Shown piece after piece: positions 36,251 through 45,141 of a DNA stretch of 64,000 nt (positions within the stretch are counted from its first letter, which is position 1; each line of letters opens with the position of its first letter). The position numbers and the translations under genes are program-made. The notes under the pieces were generated by a model. It did no database searches, had not been told where the DNA came from, and saw only the letters and a list, made by a program, of their open reading frames with translations. The DNA comes from Prosthecobacter debontii (lineage in GTDB: Bacteria > Verrucomicrobiota > Verrucomicrobiia > Verrucomicrobiales > Verrucomicrobiaceae), in assembly GCA_945860295.1 (NCBI GenBank), contig CAMAQH010000004.1, forward strand, positions 124,001 to 188,000. Reading direction: 5' to 3'.

Positions 36251-37521
36251 TTCTTCGTGGGGTCGAGTTTGCCGTCGTCGTTGGAGACGACCGGTGGGAA
36301 GCCGTTGATCTGACGCCAGAGTTCAAACCAGAGTGGGACTTCGTTGAGTATGACCCAGGCATTGGCACGGGCACCTTGGCGGAGCCAGCGGTCTTTGTCG
36401 GGCCAGGGGACGGTGACTGGGCCTTTGCCATCGCCCCGATCGACGATGTCATCAGTGGGCCCGACGACGACGCGGAATTTGCCTTTGCCGTCGTCGGTGG
36501 CGTCCACAAAGACGACTTCGCCGCCGAAGGTGCCGATGGCGAGCTGCGGCCAGCCGATCATCTGCACGGCGGGCCAGCCTTCAAAGGCGAGCCGCACAGG
36601 ACTGCCGGACTGGCCGTTTTTGCGCGAGTGAATGAGCGGCATGTCGTTGCCATCGACCATGATCTCGACAAAACGGCTATCGGTCTCGGGAATGATGACA
36701 CAGATGAGTGATCCGGGCCGCAAATAAGTGCCATCCGTCGCGGCGACATTGAGGACGATGCCGTCACGCGGTGACTCGATGATCTGCCGTTCGGTTTGAT
36801 TGATCTGCACGTCGATGACGGAGAGATCACGTTCAGCGGTGGCCACTTCGCTCAAGGCGGTGCCTTTCGATGCGTGGGTGGAGGCGATGCTGGCGTCCAT
36901 GTCGTTACTAGTGCGTTTTAAAGCGGCGGCGGCGGACTTTAACTCGGCGCTGGTGGAGTCGCGGGAGAGCGTGGCGAGTTCGAGATTGCGCTGCGATTCG
37001 AGCTGCTTGGCGTGCAGGTCTTGAGTGCGAGTAAAATTCAGCAGCGCAGTCTCTGCTGCGATTTTAGCACCAGCGACACGCTGCTCCGCGCCGTCGATGG
37101 CCTGCGCTTTGGCCAGCTCCTGCTGCGTGATTTGAGCGATGAGTGACTCGACGCGGCCCTGGGCGAAGTCGCGGCGGCTTTCGATCGCCTCACGCTGCGC
37201 TTTGAGGTTGTTGAGGAGGTTGGGGTCGTTGTCTTGGATCTCGATGATGAGCTCGCCCTTCTTCACGCGCTGGCCTTCGGTGACGTGCAGGTGCTTCACG
37301 CGGCCAGAGACTTGGGCTTCGATATTGATGCGGCGGTCGAGTGGATTGAAAGCGATGACGCGGCCTGATCCAGAGATGAATTGACGCCACGGCAGGAAAC
37401 ACAACGCGATGACGAGCAGCACGAAACCAACGAGCAGCAGGCGACTTAAAAGGCGCGTGAACTTGGCCGATCCAGCGAGCGACAAAGCAGGTAGTGGGGG
37501 TGCGGTAGAATGAGCGGTCAT
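36247..37521 (-). CDS. HlyD family membrane fusion protein
   Basis: The periplasmic adaptor of a tripartite exporter, 424 residues. One N-terminal transmembrane helix (LLLVGFVLLVIALCFLPWRQ), a barrel/lipoyl half (INIEAQVSGRVKHLHVTEGQ), a long alpha-helical hairpin rich in Ala/Arg/Gln (about 130-260), the returning lipoyl half (IIESPRDGIVLNV) and a C-terminal beta domain. It overlaps the ABC gene stop by 4 bp and the TolC start by 4 bp. HlyD-type adaptors bridge an inner-membrane ATPase to TolC. Confidence 0.92.
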   Translation of the reverse strand: MTAHSTAPPLPALSLAGSAKFTRLLSRLLLVGFVLLVIALCFLPWRQFISGSGRVIAFNPLDRRINIEAQVSGRVKHLHVTEGQRVKKGELIIEIQDNDPNLLNNLKAQREAIESRRDFAQGRVESLIAQITQQELAKAQAIDGAEQRVAGAKIAAETALLNFTRTQDLHAKQLESQRNLELATLSRDSTSAELKSAAAALKRTSNDMDASIASTHASKGTALSEVATAERDLSVIDVQINQTERQIIESPRDGIVLNVAATDGTYLRPGSLICVIIPETDSRFVEIMVDGNDMPLIHSRKNGQSGSPVRLAFEGWPAVQMIGWPQLAIGTFGGEVVFVDATDDGKGKFRVVVGPTDDIVDRGDGKGPVTVPWPDKDRWLRQGARANAWVILNEVPLWFELWRQINGFPPVVSNDDGKLDPTKK

Positions 37522-39689
37522 TTCAGTGTGGGGTCAGAGCCATCGCTCAAATGGCAAGGGGCGAGTTCGATGAGCTGGTCGCACTTTTTCGTGACATCGT
37601 GATCACGTGTGGTGAGCACGACGGTCCAGGACTGAGACTTGTCGAGGATGGCGGCGGAAAGCGTCGCGAAGGAGTCGGTGTCGAGGCCGTCGAGAAGTTC
37701 GTCAATGAGCAGAAGTCGCGGACGCTGAACGAGAGCACGGGCGAGGATGAAGCGCGTGCGCTGATTGCCACTGAGTGGTGCGCCGCCGATCTTGAGGCGG
37801 AGATTCAGGCCCTCGGGCCGATGCAGCAGATCATCGAGCAAGCCGACGCTGGAGAGCGCGGTGCGGATTTCATCCATGCCGATGTCGTTGCGGCCCAAGC
37901 GGAGATTTTCGACGATGGTGGCATCGACGATTTCATCGCGGCGGAGAAGCATGACACTCTCGCGCAGCGCCTCCAGATACCAGCTTCGCAAATCGAGTCC
38001 GTCGACAGACATAAAGCCACCCGTGGGCTGGCGCAGGCCAAACATGATGTCGAGCAGCGAACTCGCTCCCGAGCCATGCGGACCGACGATGGCCGCGCGT
38101 GTGCCGGGCAGGATGGTGAAGTGCCGATCTGCAAAAAGAGGTGCGCCGCCATAACTGAAGGTGAGGGCGCTGGCATTGATCAAAGCGCCGCCTTTTTGCT
38201 TCGCAGGCTGCTCGCCATCTTCACGCTCGATTTCGAGATCGAAGATGTGGCCGAGCTTGTCCATGGCAGCCATTGCGTCATACCAGGCTTCGAGTTTTTT
38301 ACCCATCTTTGCCAGCGCGGCGACGATGCTGCCCATGATCAGCTCACTGGCCACGAGTTGGCCAAGCGTGATCTGCTGGCTGATGACGAGATAGCCGCCC
38401 ACAGCGAGCAAAGCGGCTGCGGCGAAGACTTGCAGCGTCAGTAGGCCCGCGATCTGCCGCATGAGCACCCGGAAGTGTTTGGCACGCGCCGTGACGTAGT
38501 CGGTGGCGAGCTGGTTCGCACGCTCATAGGCCATGCCGTAGCCGCCGGGGCCTTTGAACAGAAAGGGAAAGTGCGCGATCTCTTCATACCAGTTCACAAG
38601 GTCGTATTTCATCATCGACTCCTCGATGCTCGTCCTCACCGCCCCTCGCCCGAGCAGCCAGAGGATCAAAACGATCAGTGCGAGCAGCACCGCCACAAAC
38701 AGCAACAGCAGCGGATGATAAAGCGCGAGCAGCAGCATGCCGATAAGCGTGCTGAAGACGAGGTTCACACCGTCAAGCAGTAGCAGCGAGGTGCTCTTTT
38801 GCGCGGTGACAACATCCAGGAAGCGGTTCACTAGCTCAGGTGCGTGAACGCCATCCAAAGACTCCGCTTTGACCCGTGGCAGCCGATACGCGAGGTCCGA
38901 GGCCGTGCGCACAAAGATGCGGCGCTGGATGATATCGGTAATGTAATACTGAAAAGCGGTGACGACGGCCTGGAGCGCCAGACAGGCGAAGAGTGCCAGC
39001 GAGACCACGACCAGCGCCTGCACAAACGGCTGCGACTGTCCACCGAAGGCCAGATTACTTACCACCGCATCCACCGCGAGTGGTGCGGCGAGATAGAGGA
39101 TGCCCGCGAACACGGAAAAAATCAGCAGCGTGCGGATGTCCTGCTTCTCCGCTTTTAGCAGGCCAAAGAAACGCCGCGCCGGACTCATGTGCTCGTGGTG
39201 CTCAGCGTGCGCACTCATGCCATGCGCAGGCCGCTCTGGATGCACGATGCCGACCTCGACAACTTCATGCACACTCTTCAAACCGAGGCTCTGTGCCAAA
39301 GCTGTGCGCGTGATGCTGAGACGATGCGTGGGATGATCCCCATCAGCGATGCGCAAGCTGAACCAACCGGCAAACGTGATCACCACCCAGCGCGCTTCAT
39401 TCTTATTCCAGACGACCACTGGTGTATCATGATGAGCCTGCCAGATCGCCTCCGACAAAGGCACTCGCACCGGCGAAACATGCATATAGACCTCAGCCGC
39501 GGCACTGACGAGCTGTCCCAGTGGATCAGCATCCGCCTTCGCCACATTTTGCACGGCGATGCGGGCGCGCTCGTGATCAAACTCACTGCCCGTGATGGCG
39601 GCGAGCTGCGCGAGCAGGCTGGTAGATGGCGTTGAAGTCGGCGTGACTGGCATGTTGTTTTTAATAGCGCGGTTCGGCAGAAAAATCAT
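37518..39689 (-). CDS. ABC exporter subunit with degenerate Walker A (type I secretion-like)
   Basis: A 723-residue ABC exporter. An N-terminal cytosolic extension (about 1-180) precedes six membrane helices (about 190-470) and an ATPase domain. The Walker A reads GPHGSGASSLL: the invariant lysine is alanine (codon GCG). The signature is PLSGNQRTRFILARAL and Walker B LLLIDELLDGLD keeps Asp and Glu. The position after TM helices that normally holds the Q-loop glutamine reads LLRRDEIVD. Start ATG 39689 overlaps the upstream stop by 4 bp; ATG 39653 is an alternative. It is the presumed energy unit for HlyD and TolC encoded next, but ATP hydrolysis is doubtful. Confidence 0.87.
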   Translation of the reverse strand: MIFLPNRAIKNNMPVTPTSTPSTSLLAQLAAITGSEFDHERARIAVQNVAKADADPLGQLVSAAAEVYMHVSPVRVPLSEAIWQAHHDTPVVVWNKNEARWVVITFAGWFSLRIADGDHPTHRLSITRTALAQSLGLKSVHEVVEVGIVHPERPAHGMSAHAEHHEHMSPARRFFGLLKAEKQDIRTLLIFSVFAGILYLAAPLAVDAVVSNLAFGGQSQPFVQALVVVSLALFACLALQAVVTAFQYYITDIIQRRIFVRTASDLAYRLPRVKAESLDGVHAPELVNRFLDVVTAQKSTSLLLLDGVNLVFSTLIGMLLLALYHPLLLLFVAVLLALIVLILWLLGRGAVRTSIEESMMKYDLVNWYEEIAHFPFLFKGPGGYGMAYERANQLATDYVTARAKHFRVLMRQIAGLLTLQVFAAAALLAVGGYLVISQQITLGQLVASELIMGSIVAALAKMGKKLEAWYDAMAAMDKLGHIFDLEIEREDGEQPAKQKGGALINASALTFSYGGAPLFADRHFTILPGTRAAIVGPHGSGASSLLDIMFGLRQPTGGFMSVDGLDLRSWYLEALRESVMLLRRDEIVDATIVENLRLGRNDIGMDEIRTALSSVGLLDDLLHRPEGLNLRLKIGGAPLSGNQRTRFILARALVQRPRLLLIDELLDGLDTDSFATLSAAILDKSQSWTVVLTTRDHDVTKKCDQLIELAPCHLSDGSDPTLK

Positions 39690-41317
39690 GGCCTAGGACC
39701 ATAGATCGGCAAATTTGTTTTGGCCTCGTAGGCACCGAGATCAGGAGCCTTGCCATGGAAAATGTCGTTTACGTTTGGTAAGAGTATCGCGACATCGATG
39801 ATCGCAGATTCAGGCTTCAATCGTAGATCAGGCGGCTCATAAATTTTGGCTGGATCATCTGGAAAAATGGGCTGTGCGAGCACATCAAGCGTCACCTTTA
39901 TGCCGTGTGGCTCGAACTCGGTGCCGGGAAATGTGGTGAAGGTCCAGGAGCGAATTTTTCCCTCAAAGGTCATGCCGTGCGTGGCATAGGCATTGAAGTC
40001 GATCACGCAGTGGTCACCGAAATTCTGCACATCCACCGCTCGTCCGCGACCTGGACTGTAGCCGCGGTATTTCACATCAGTTGCCTTGCCGCCGATGAAG
40101 AGATTGTTTTGAATCAAGGCGTGATCAAACGGCTCGCTGGTGTAGTTGCCGAAGCCGTCGCCAGCTTTGACGACGGTGTTGTGCAGGATGACATCGCCGA
40201 TGCTGTAGCGGTGTAGTTTGAAGGCGCTGTAAGTGAGGTTAAACATCACATTGCGGATGAAGTAGTTCGGCCCGCCGAGACCCGGCTGGGAGCTGATGCC
40301 GACGAAGCAATTAGTGAGCCGGTTGCGCAGGATGCGGCAGTTGCTCAGTGCAAAGTCGGCTTCGATGCCGTCGTCGAGTCCGGCGCTGATGTCGTTGTTG
40401 AGGATGTCGTTGCATTGCTGCGACACCGCGCCGCCGTCCTCCATGTGGCTGATGCAGTCGCGAAAACCCGTGACACGATTGTGGCGGATCACATTGCCAC
40501 TGCCAGTGAACTGGATTCCTTCGCCTTCATTGTCACCGCCAGCGCCCATGATGGCGGGGTCCCATTTGCGGACGCCGGTGATGACGTTGTCCTCGATGCA
40601 GGCGTTCATCATGCCGGGCTTGTAGGCCTTGATGCCGAACTGCGAGTTGATGATGCAGCGCCGCACCACGCAGTGCTCGGTGTTGTTGAGTCGCACGGGG
40701 CCGTTCACGGTGAGGCCTTCCAAATAGACCCATTTGCGGTCAGTTAGGCCGATCTCGCTGAAAACAGCCTTCCCACTCGTGCTACGATACACGATGGGCT
40801 TTCCTGGCTCACCATCGCGATTGAACGTGACCGCGCCGTAGTCACCATCGGCCAGTAAAAGCACCTCGCCGGGCTTCGCCGACTTGAGATCGGCCTTCGA
40901 GCCATTTTTGATTACTGCATCCTTCGCCGCCACGGGTTCAGGTCGAGTGCTCGCTTTGACGATGCGTGTCGCCGCGCCGCCATCGGGATCACGCAGTTTC
41001 AGTTCGATCTCGTATTCCGTTCCGGGTTCCAAATCGAAGACGCTGCCGCTCAAACGATTCGTCCAGGTGATGATCGGATCAGTCTTCTGACTCGATCCGG
41101 CGGGCACGCGCCGCAACGTCATGCCGCTCCGCCATTCAGTTGCACCGGCTTTGCGAAACTTCATTTCGCAAGACGCATCGAGATCGTCATCGCCTTCGAT
41201 TCGCCATTCGACCGCAAGATTCGTGATCGTTGGAAACGGTGTAGTGACCTCTCTCGGCGTGGTGGAGTCGAGCGCCTGGAGAGAGCTGGCAAGGAGGAGA
41301 TAGAGATAAGACTTCAT
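39686..41317 (-). CDS. secreted right-handed beta-helix protein, PL6/chondroitinase-B-like
   Basis: A 543-residue protein with a signal peptide (MKSYLYLLLASSLQALD), an N-terminal fibronectin-III-like beta domain (ITNLAVEWRIEGDDDLDA, YEIELKLRDPDGG) to about 120, then a parallel beta-helix beginning DLKSAKPGEVLLLADGDY, which is the usual opening of chondroitinase B/alginate lyase family 6. Rungs with Asn/Val ladders follow (VVRRCIINSQFGIKAY). Polysaccharide cleavage is plausible but the catalytic Lys/Arg pair was not verified. It overlaps its neighbours by 4 bp on both sides. Confidence 0.8.
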   Translation of the reverse strand: MKSYLYLLLASSLQALDSTTPREVTTPFPTITNLAVEWRIEGDDDLDASCEMKFRKAGATEWRSGMTLRRVPAGSSQKTDPIITWTNRLSGSVFDLEPGTEYEIELKLRDPDGGAATRIVKASTRPEPVAAKDAVIKNGSKADLKSAKPGEVLLLADGDYGAVTFNRDGEPGKPIVYRSTSGKAVFSEIGLTDRKWVYLEGLTVNGPVRLNNTEHCVVRRCIINSQFGIKAYKPGMMNACIEDNVITGVRKWDPAIMGAGGDNEGEGIQFTGSGNVIRHNRVTGFRDCISHMEDGGAVSQQCNDILNNDISAGLDDGIEADFALSNCRILRNRLTNCFVGISSQPGLGGPNYFIRNVMFNLTYSAFKLHRYSIGDVILHNTVVKAGDGFGNYTSEPFDHALIQNNLFIGGKATDVKYRGYSPGRGRAVDVQNFGDHCVIDFNAYATHGMTFEGKIRSWTFTTFPGTEFEPHGIKVTLDVLAQPIFPDDPAKIYEPPDLRLKPESAIIDVAILLPNVNDIFHGKAPDLGAYEAKTNLPIYGPRP

Positions 41318-42252
41318 CGGATAGTCACAGGTCCCATCTTCACGACTTCGAAGTCTTTGCCTTTGATTTTGCGGATGGGGAGAATCTCTTCATGCACCCA
41401 GCGATCATCAGGTGCGCCGCTGATGAACCAGTCGCCGCCGTTATCGGCGAGGATCATGCCGTGCGTTTTTAAGCCTTCGAGAATGACAAGAGCGGGTCCG
41501 CTGAACTTGGATGTGTCGAAGTCCGCCCTCAAACGCACACGCATGCCCATCGGCGGCAGGTTTTCGTTTTTGTGCGGACTGGCGAAGTGGGATGCGGGCG
41601 GCACATAGGCTTTGCGGCTTTTTTTCACGGTGAAGCGCAGCGCATGAGCGAGCTTTTTCGTCCCGCAGATTTCATCGTAACGGGCAAGGCCGGGAAGGAT
41701 CGGCAAGCCAGCGGCATCGGCACTGGTCCAACCTGCTGGGCGTGGTTTTGGATTCTTGAGATCAAAGATGGCGCCGCTGGCGGCTTTCCAGCTTTTGCCG
41801 CCATCGATGGGGAAGGCGCGGTAGAGTTCGTAGAGCTTCCAGTTGTCTTTATCGAGCAACAGTACATGGCGGTCGCCATCACTCTGCGGACCGCCTTCGA
41901 TCCATGCATCCGGCGGCATGGGATAGGGGCCTGCATCACTCTCATCGGCATATTCAAAAGAAACGGGCACCTTTGGCTGCTCGCCACTCACGACGTAATA
42001 TGGAATGCCGCCGGGCTGGCCCTTCCACACGAGCCCGAAGTCCTCATGTAGTCCCGTGTCTGCGCCGATGCTCGCGATGATGGCATCGCTGAGCGAATCG
42101 ACCTCGTCTTTGGAGACATCACGATTCCACTCATCATTTGCTGGTAGAAGCAAAGCGCCGCCGAGGTCAGCATTCGGGCCTGTTTTGAGGTCGGGATTCT
42201 GCGCGAACGCACAGACAGTGAGTGAGCAGAGAAGTAGCGTGGTTGTATTCAT
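41314..42252 (-). CDS. conserved secreted protein of unknown function
   Basis: A protein of 312 residues with a signal peptide (MNTTTLLLCSLTVCAFA). The mature part has the conserved-looking blocks NDEWNRDVSKDEVDSLSD, GIPYYVVSGEQPKVPV, PMPPDAWIEGG and DRHVLLLDKDNWKLYELY, and a C-terminal VRLRADFDTSKFSGPALVIL. I have no named function for it. Its stop overlaps the next gene's start by 4 bp and it lies 6 bp after the upstream beta-helix gene, so it is co-translated with two polysaccharide-lyase-like proteins and may assist their action. Confidence 0.7.
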   Translation of the reverse strand: MNTTTLLLCSLTVCAFAQNPDLKTGPNADLGGALLLPANDEWNRDVSKDEVDSLSDAIIASIGADTGLHEDFGLVWKGQPGGIPYYVVSGEQPKVPVSFEYADESDAGPYPMPPDAWIEGGPQSDGDRHVLLLDKDNWKLYELYRAFPIDGGKSWKAASGAIFDLKNPKPRPAGWTSADAAGLPILPGLARYDEICGTKKLAHALRFTVKKSRKAYVPPASHFASPHKNENLPPMGMRVRLRADFDTSKFSGPALVILEGLKTHGMILADNGGDWFISGAPDDRWVHEEILPIRKIKGKDFEVVKMGPVTIR

Positions 42253-42258
42253 AGCTGG

Positions 42259-43500
42259 TTAAGGTGAGATGGCACCGCTGACATTTTTGGTGCGTGGCTT
42301 GCCGTGAAAATCCGTGGGCAGGAGGTATTTCGCTTCAGCGTGGTCTAGCTGGGCATCGGCGGCGGGTGTGGCGTCATGCTTGCTGCCATCCAGACTAACA
42401 TTCGGTAAGTCTTCGAGGCCGCGACCTTTGACGCAGCCGTCTTTGGGGCCACCGCCAAAGACGACGTTGCCGCTAGTGATGACACCGACGTTGCCGTTGG
42501 CGTAGTGCAGGGCATTGGCATCGCGTGAGTAAAGGATGTTGTTGGCGAGGATCATGCCTTCGCGGCCGTTCCAGGAGCCGCCGCGAAAGGCGTGGGCGCT
42601 GTTGAGGATGGTGTTGTGGATGACCTGGAGATTCAGCGTCTTGCCTTGGTGGTCGGTGCTGGAGAAGCCCGCGCCCGCGCCGTTGATGAGCACATTGTTG
42701 CGCACGATGGCTTCTCCCTGCACCTGCATGACGTTGTCGGCGCTGTTGTAGCAAAGGTTGCGCTCGATGACGTTCACAGGCTTCCCGGTGGTGCCATAAA
42801 CGGTGATGCAGGGGTAGTTGGTGTCATGCACATGATTCTCGGCGATGAGGTTTCCCCACGAGCCTTGCTTCACCTCGATGCCATCGCCTTGATCGCCGCG
42901 ACAATCATGGATATGATTCAGGGCGATGACGCTCTCACTCATGATGTGGTCGCCATTATTCGCGCCGAGATACATGCCTTCCGCGTGACCTGCTCCATGA
43001 TGGATGTGATTGCGGGTCAAGTAGAGGCGCTGGGTGTCGGCGCTGTTCGCACTGAGACAAACTTGTCCAGTGTGATGGATGTGGCATTGATCCAGCCACA
43101 CATCCGAACAATGCCCGAGGCGCACGCCATGACTGCCGCCGGTGAACTCGATGCTTCTGAGGCAGAGAAATGTCACCGGTCCGCTTTGGCCCACATTGAG
43201 CACGTTTTGCTGATTGTCAGGTCGAGTGATGACGACCTTTGCCTCCTTCGCCGCCACAATCCAAATCGGTGCGTCCGCCGTGCCGCTCACGAGGATGTCC
43301 CACATGCGCTCTACGCTGTAAGTGCCAGCGGCAATTTCCAGTTTGTCGCCCGGCTTCAAGGCTTCCACCGCTTTCACGAGCGAAGTCCCAGTTTGATCCG
43401 TGTGCTGAATCACACGCTTTGGAGTGATGCTGGCCCAGGTGGGTTCGTAGCTGGTGGCCAGGGTGGTCGATGCAAGGCAGAGGAAGATGAGAAATTTCAT
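42259..43500 (-). CDS. secreted right-handed beta-helix protein
   Basis: A protein of 413 residues from the ATG at 43500, which gives the signal peptide MKFLIFLCLASTTLA; the open frame runs 32 codons further but without signal character. The body is a parallel beta-helix: SLVKAVEALKPGDKLEIAAG opens it, and repeated HIH/NHIHD/NVLING rungs follow. Histidine-Asn rungs (HIHHTGQVCLSANSADTQ, ENHVHDTNYPCITVYG) are typical of polysaccharide lyase/mannuronan epimerase folds. Substrate unknown. It begins 40 bp after the small secreted protein gene. Confidence 0.8.
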   Translation of the reverse strand: MKFLIFLCLASTTLATSYEPTWASITPKRVIQHTDQTGTSLVKAVEALKPGDKLEIAAGTYSVERMWDILVSGTADAPIWIVAAKEAKVVITRPDNQQNVLNVGQSGPVTFLCLRSIEFTGGSHGVRLGHCSDVWLDQCHIHHTGQVCLSANSADTQRLYLTRNHIHHGAGHAEGMYLGANNGDHIMSESVIALNHIHDCRGDQGDGIEVKQGSWGNLIAENHVHDTNYPCITVYGTTGKPVNVIERNLCYNSADNVMQVQGEAIVRNNVLINGAGAGFSSTDHQGKTLNLQVIHNTILNSAHAFRGGSWNGREGMILANNILYSRDANALHYANGNVGVITSGNVVFGGGPKDGCVKGRGLEDLPNVSLDGSKHDATPAADAQLDHAEAKYLLPTDFHGKPRTKNVSGAISP

Positions 43501-43540
43501 GAGCTGATGATGTAGGGAAAGAGAAATCGAAGGCCAGTCT

Positions 43541-43867
43541 TTACGGCAGTGGACCGATGCTGAGCCAGCCAAGAGCGTGGCGATCTTGCTCGGCATTGGT
43601 AAAGCTCAGGGACTTCTTCGGCAGATTCCTCGAGGCTTTCCATTCACGCGCTTCATCACCGGGGAGGAGGTCTGTGATCTTCCAGTTCACTGGCCAGCGC
43701 TGCTGTATCTTTCCGACTGCGCTGATTGCTGCCGGCGATGGAGTCGGCTCTAGTTCCACCACCTCCGCCATGAGAGGCAGTGATAATAGGGCCGACAACA
43801 AAGTGAGGCTCACCTTGTGCCCGCAGCAGCGCGCAGCAGATATAATTTGTGTGCTGGTATCCTTCAT
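43541..43867 (-). CDS. small secreted hypothetical protein
   Basis: A protein of 108 residues with a hydrophobic stretch (VSLTLLSALLSLPLMAE) that would act as a signal peptide after a 17-residue basic n-region. The mature part of about 70 residues is polar with PGDEAREWKASRNLPKK and no recognisable domain. It is the first gene of the leftward beta-helix/exporter operon, 40 bp from the next start, with the LysR gene diverging 157 bp away. Size and position fit a cargo or accessory peptide, but this is inferred. Confidence 0.55.
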   Translation of the reverse strand: MKDTSTQIISAARCCGHKVSLTLLSALLSLPLMAEVVELEPTPSPAAISAVGKIQQRWPVNWKITDLLPGDEAREWKASRNLPKKSLSFTNAEQDRHALGWLSIGPLP

Positions 43868-44024
43868 GGTGTGCTGACGATGGGAGCGAAGTATTCTGCG
43901 GATGGTTTCATGGCGATGAAGTCAGTTTAAAACGACGCAGAGTGACTTGTTATTTTTTTAACAATCCGAGCGGTTGAGAGTTTGACAATTTCGATGTTTC
44001 AAAGCAACGCTTCGGTTATTTCTT
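43868..44024. promoter_or_regulatory. divergent promoter region between exporter operon and LysR gene
   Basis: A 157-bp AT-richer gap lies between the divergent starts at 43867 and 44025. LysR-type proteins usually bind such regions at T-N11-A boxes. The stretch has a T/A-rich core at about 43945-43975 (TTATTTTTTTAACAATC), suitable for a promoter. No specific T-N11-A box was proven by eye. Confidence 0.35.
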
Positions 44025-44957
44025 ATGAACGCCAAGCTCAACGATCCGCACCTCAATTATCACCATTTGCGCCTTTTCTGGGAAGTTGCCCGCGCTGGCA
44101 GCCTGCGAGCTGCGGCCACTCGTCTGCACCTGTCTCAGCCCACGATCAGCGCTCAGATCAAAGCGCTGGAGAACAGCCTCGACGAGCAGCTATTTGATCG
44201 CACCGGGCGCGGGCTGAAGCTCACGCCGCAGGGTAGGCTGGTGATGGAGTGTGCCGCGGAGATTTTCTCCCTCGGTACAGAGATGGTGCGCACGCTCCAC
44301 GGGCAGGGCAGTGCCCGTAGCTTGCGTCTCAATATCGGCATCACGGATTCGCTGCCGAAGCTCGTGGCGTGGCGATTGATCAGACCTGCGGTGAAGGCGT
44401 TTCCGAATTTGCAACTTTCCTGCGCGGAGGGTCATGCGCAGGAGCTTCTCGGCTCACTCGCGGCGGGTCGGCTCGATGTCGTTTTGTCGGATGAGGCCGC
44501 GCCGTCGTCTATGCCAGTGAAGGCTTTCAATCACCTGCTTGGCGAGTCGCCCGTGGTCTTCTGCGCAGTGCCTGCGCTGGCCAAGAAGCTGAGTGCGAAC
44601 TTTCCCACCTCACTCAAAGATGCGCCCATGCTGCTGCCTGCCAGCCGCACGGCCTGGCGACATGAGATTGATCGTTGGTTTGACTCGCACCACATCCGCC
44701 CGCGCATCGTCGCCGAGTTTGATGATGCTGCGCTGATGAAAACGGCTGCTGCTGACGGCATGGGGGTCACGCCCATCGCCGCCGCCGTTTTAGATGAAGC
44801 CGTGAATCGCTACGGGCTGAAACCCGTCGGTCGCCCCGTGCGCTGCGGCTTCTCCTGCTACCTCATCACCCTGGAGCGAGCGATGCGGCACCCGGCGGTG
44901 GCGGTGATCGCAGGGGAGTCAAAAAGTGTTTTTAGCTCGACCAAACCCAAGCGCTGA
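44025..44957 (+). CDS. LysR-type regulator, NhaR-like
   Basis: A 310-residue LysR regulator. The N-terminal winged helix (about 12-72) reads YHHLRLFWEVARAGSLRAAA, LHLSQPTISAQIKALE, GLKLTPQGR. The effector domain follows and ends with SCYLITLERAMRHPA. The YHHL-FWEVA opening and closing region resemble NhaR, the Na+/H+ antiporter activator, but no nhaA is nearby. A SulP permease gene starts 184 bp downstream in the same direction, and the exporter operon diverges. Either may be its target. The ATG at 44025 gives a standard-length N-terminus. Confidence 0.88.
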   Translation: MNAKLNDPHLNYHHLRLFWEVARAGSLRAAATRLHLSQPTISAQIKALENSLDEQLFDRTGRGLKLTPQGRLVMECAAEIFSLGTEMVRTLHGQGSARSLRLNIGITDSLPKLVAWRLIRPAVKAFPNLQLSCAEGHAQELLGSLAAGRLDVVLSDEAAPSSMPVKAFNHLLGESPVVFCAVPALAKKLSANFPTSLKDAPMLLPASRTAWRHEIDRWFDSHHIRPRIVAEFDDAALMKTAAADGMGVTPIAAAVLDEAVNRYGLKPVGRPVRCGFSCYLITLERAMRHPAVAVIAGESKSVFSSTKPKR

Positions 44958-45141
44958 CATCCTTCGGATTTTTTCAAACAGTCCGATAGAGATGTTGGAG
45001 TGGCCAAAGCCAGCGGTCCCGGCTATCAGATGCATAAGCCTGTGCGTAATAGCTGAAGAATAGCCCGTGTAGGGGATGGCGGAATCCATTTTCTAAGACT
45101 TCAGTCTTTGGGCTACAGCTACACGTCCCTTTTTTCATACC
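44958..45141. repeat. intergenic region with a palindromic element
   Basis: The 184-bp gap between the LysR and SulP genes contains the palindrome AAGACT-TC-AGTCTT at 45095-45108. It is flanked by partially complementary segments (AGCCCGTGTAGGGG before, GGGCTACAGCTACACG after). The whole could fold into a longer stem and resembles a REP-like dispersed unit. It is not a clear terminator although CCCTTTTTT occurs at 45127-45135. No gene is seen. Confidence 0.35.

Noticed and set aside
37551-38444. 297-codon open frame antisense to the ABC exporter
   Set aside because: It is the complement of the ATPase and membrane-domain codons; the leftward gene has all the family motifs.
42592-43515. 307-codon open frame antisense to a beta-helix gene
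   Set aside because: It mirrors the repetitive beta-helix codons; the forward-strand protein has no family features and the leftward gene has a clear signal peptide and repeat rungs.
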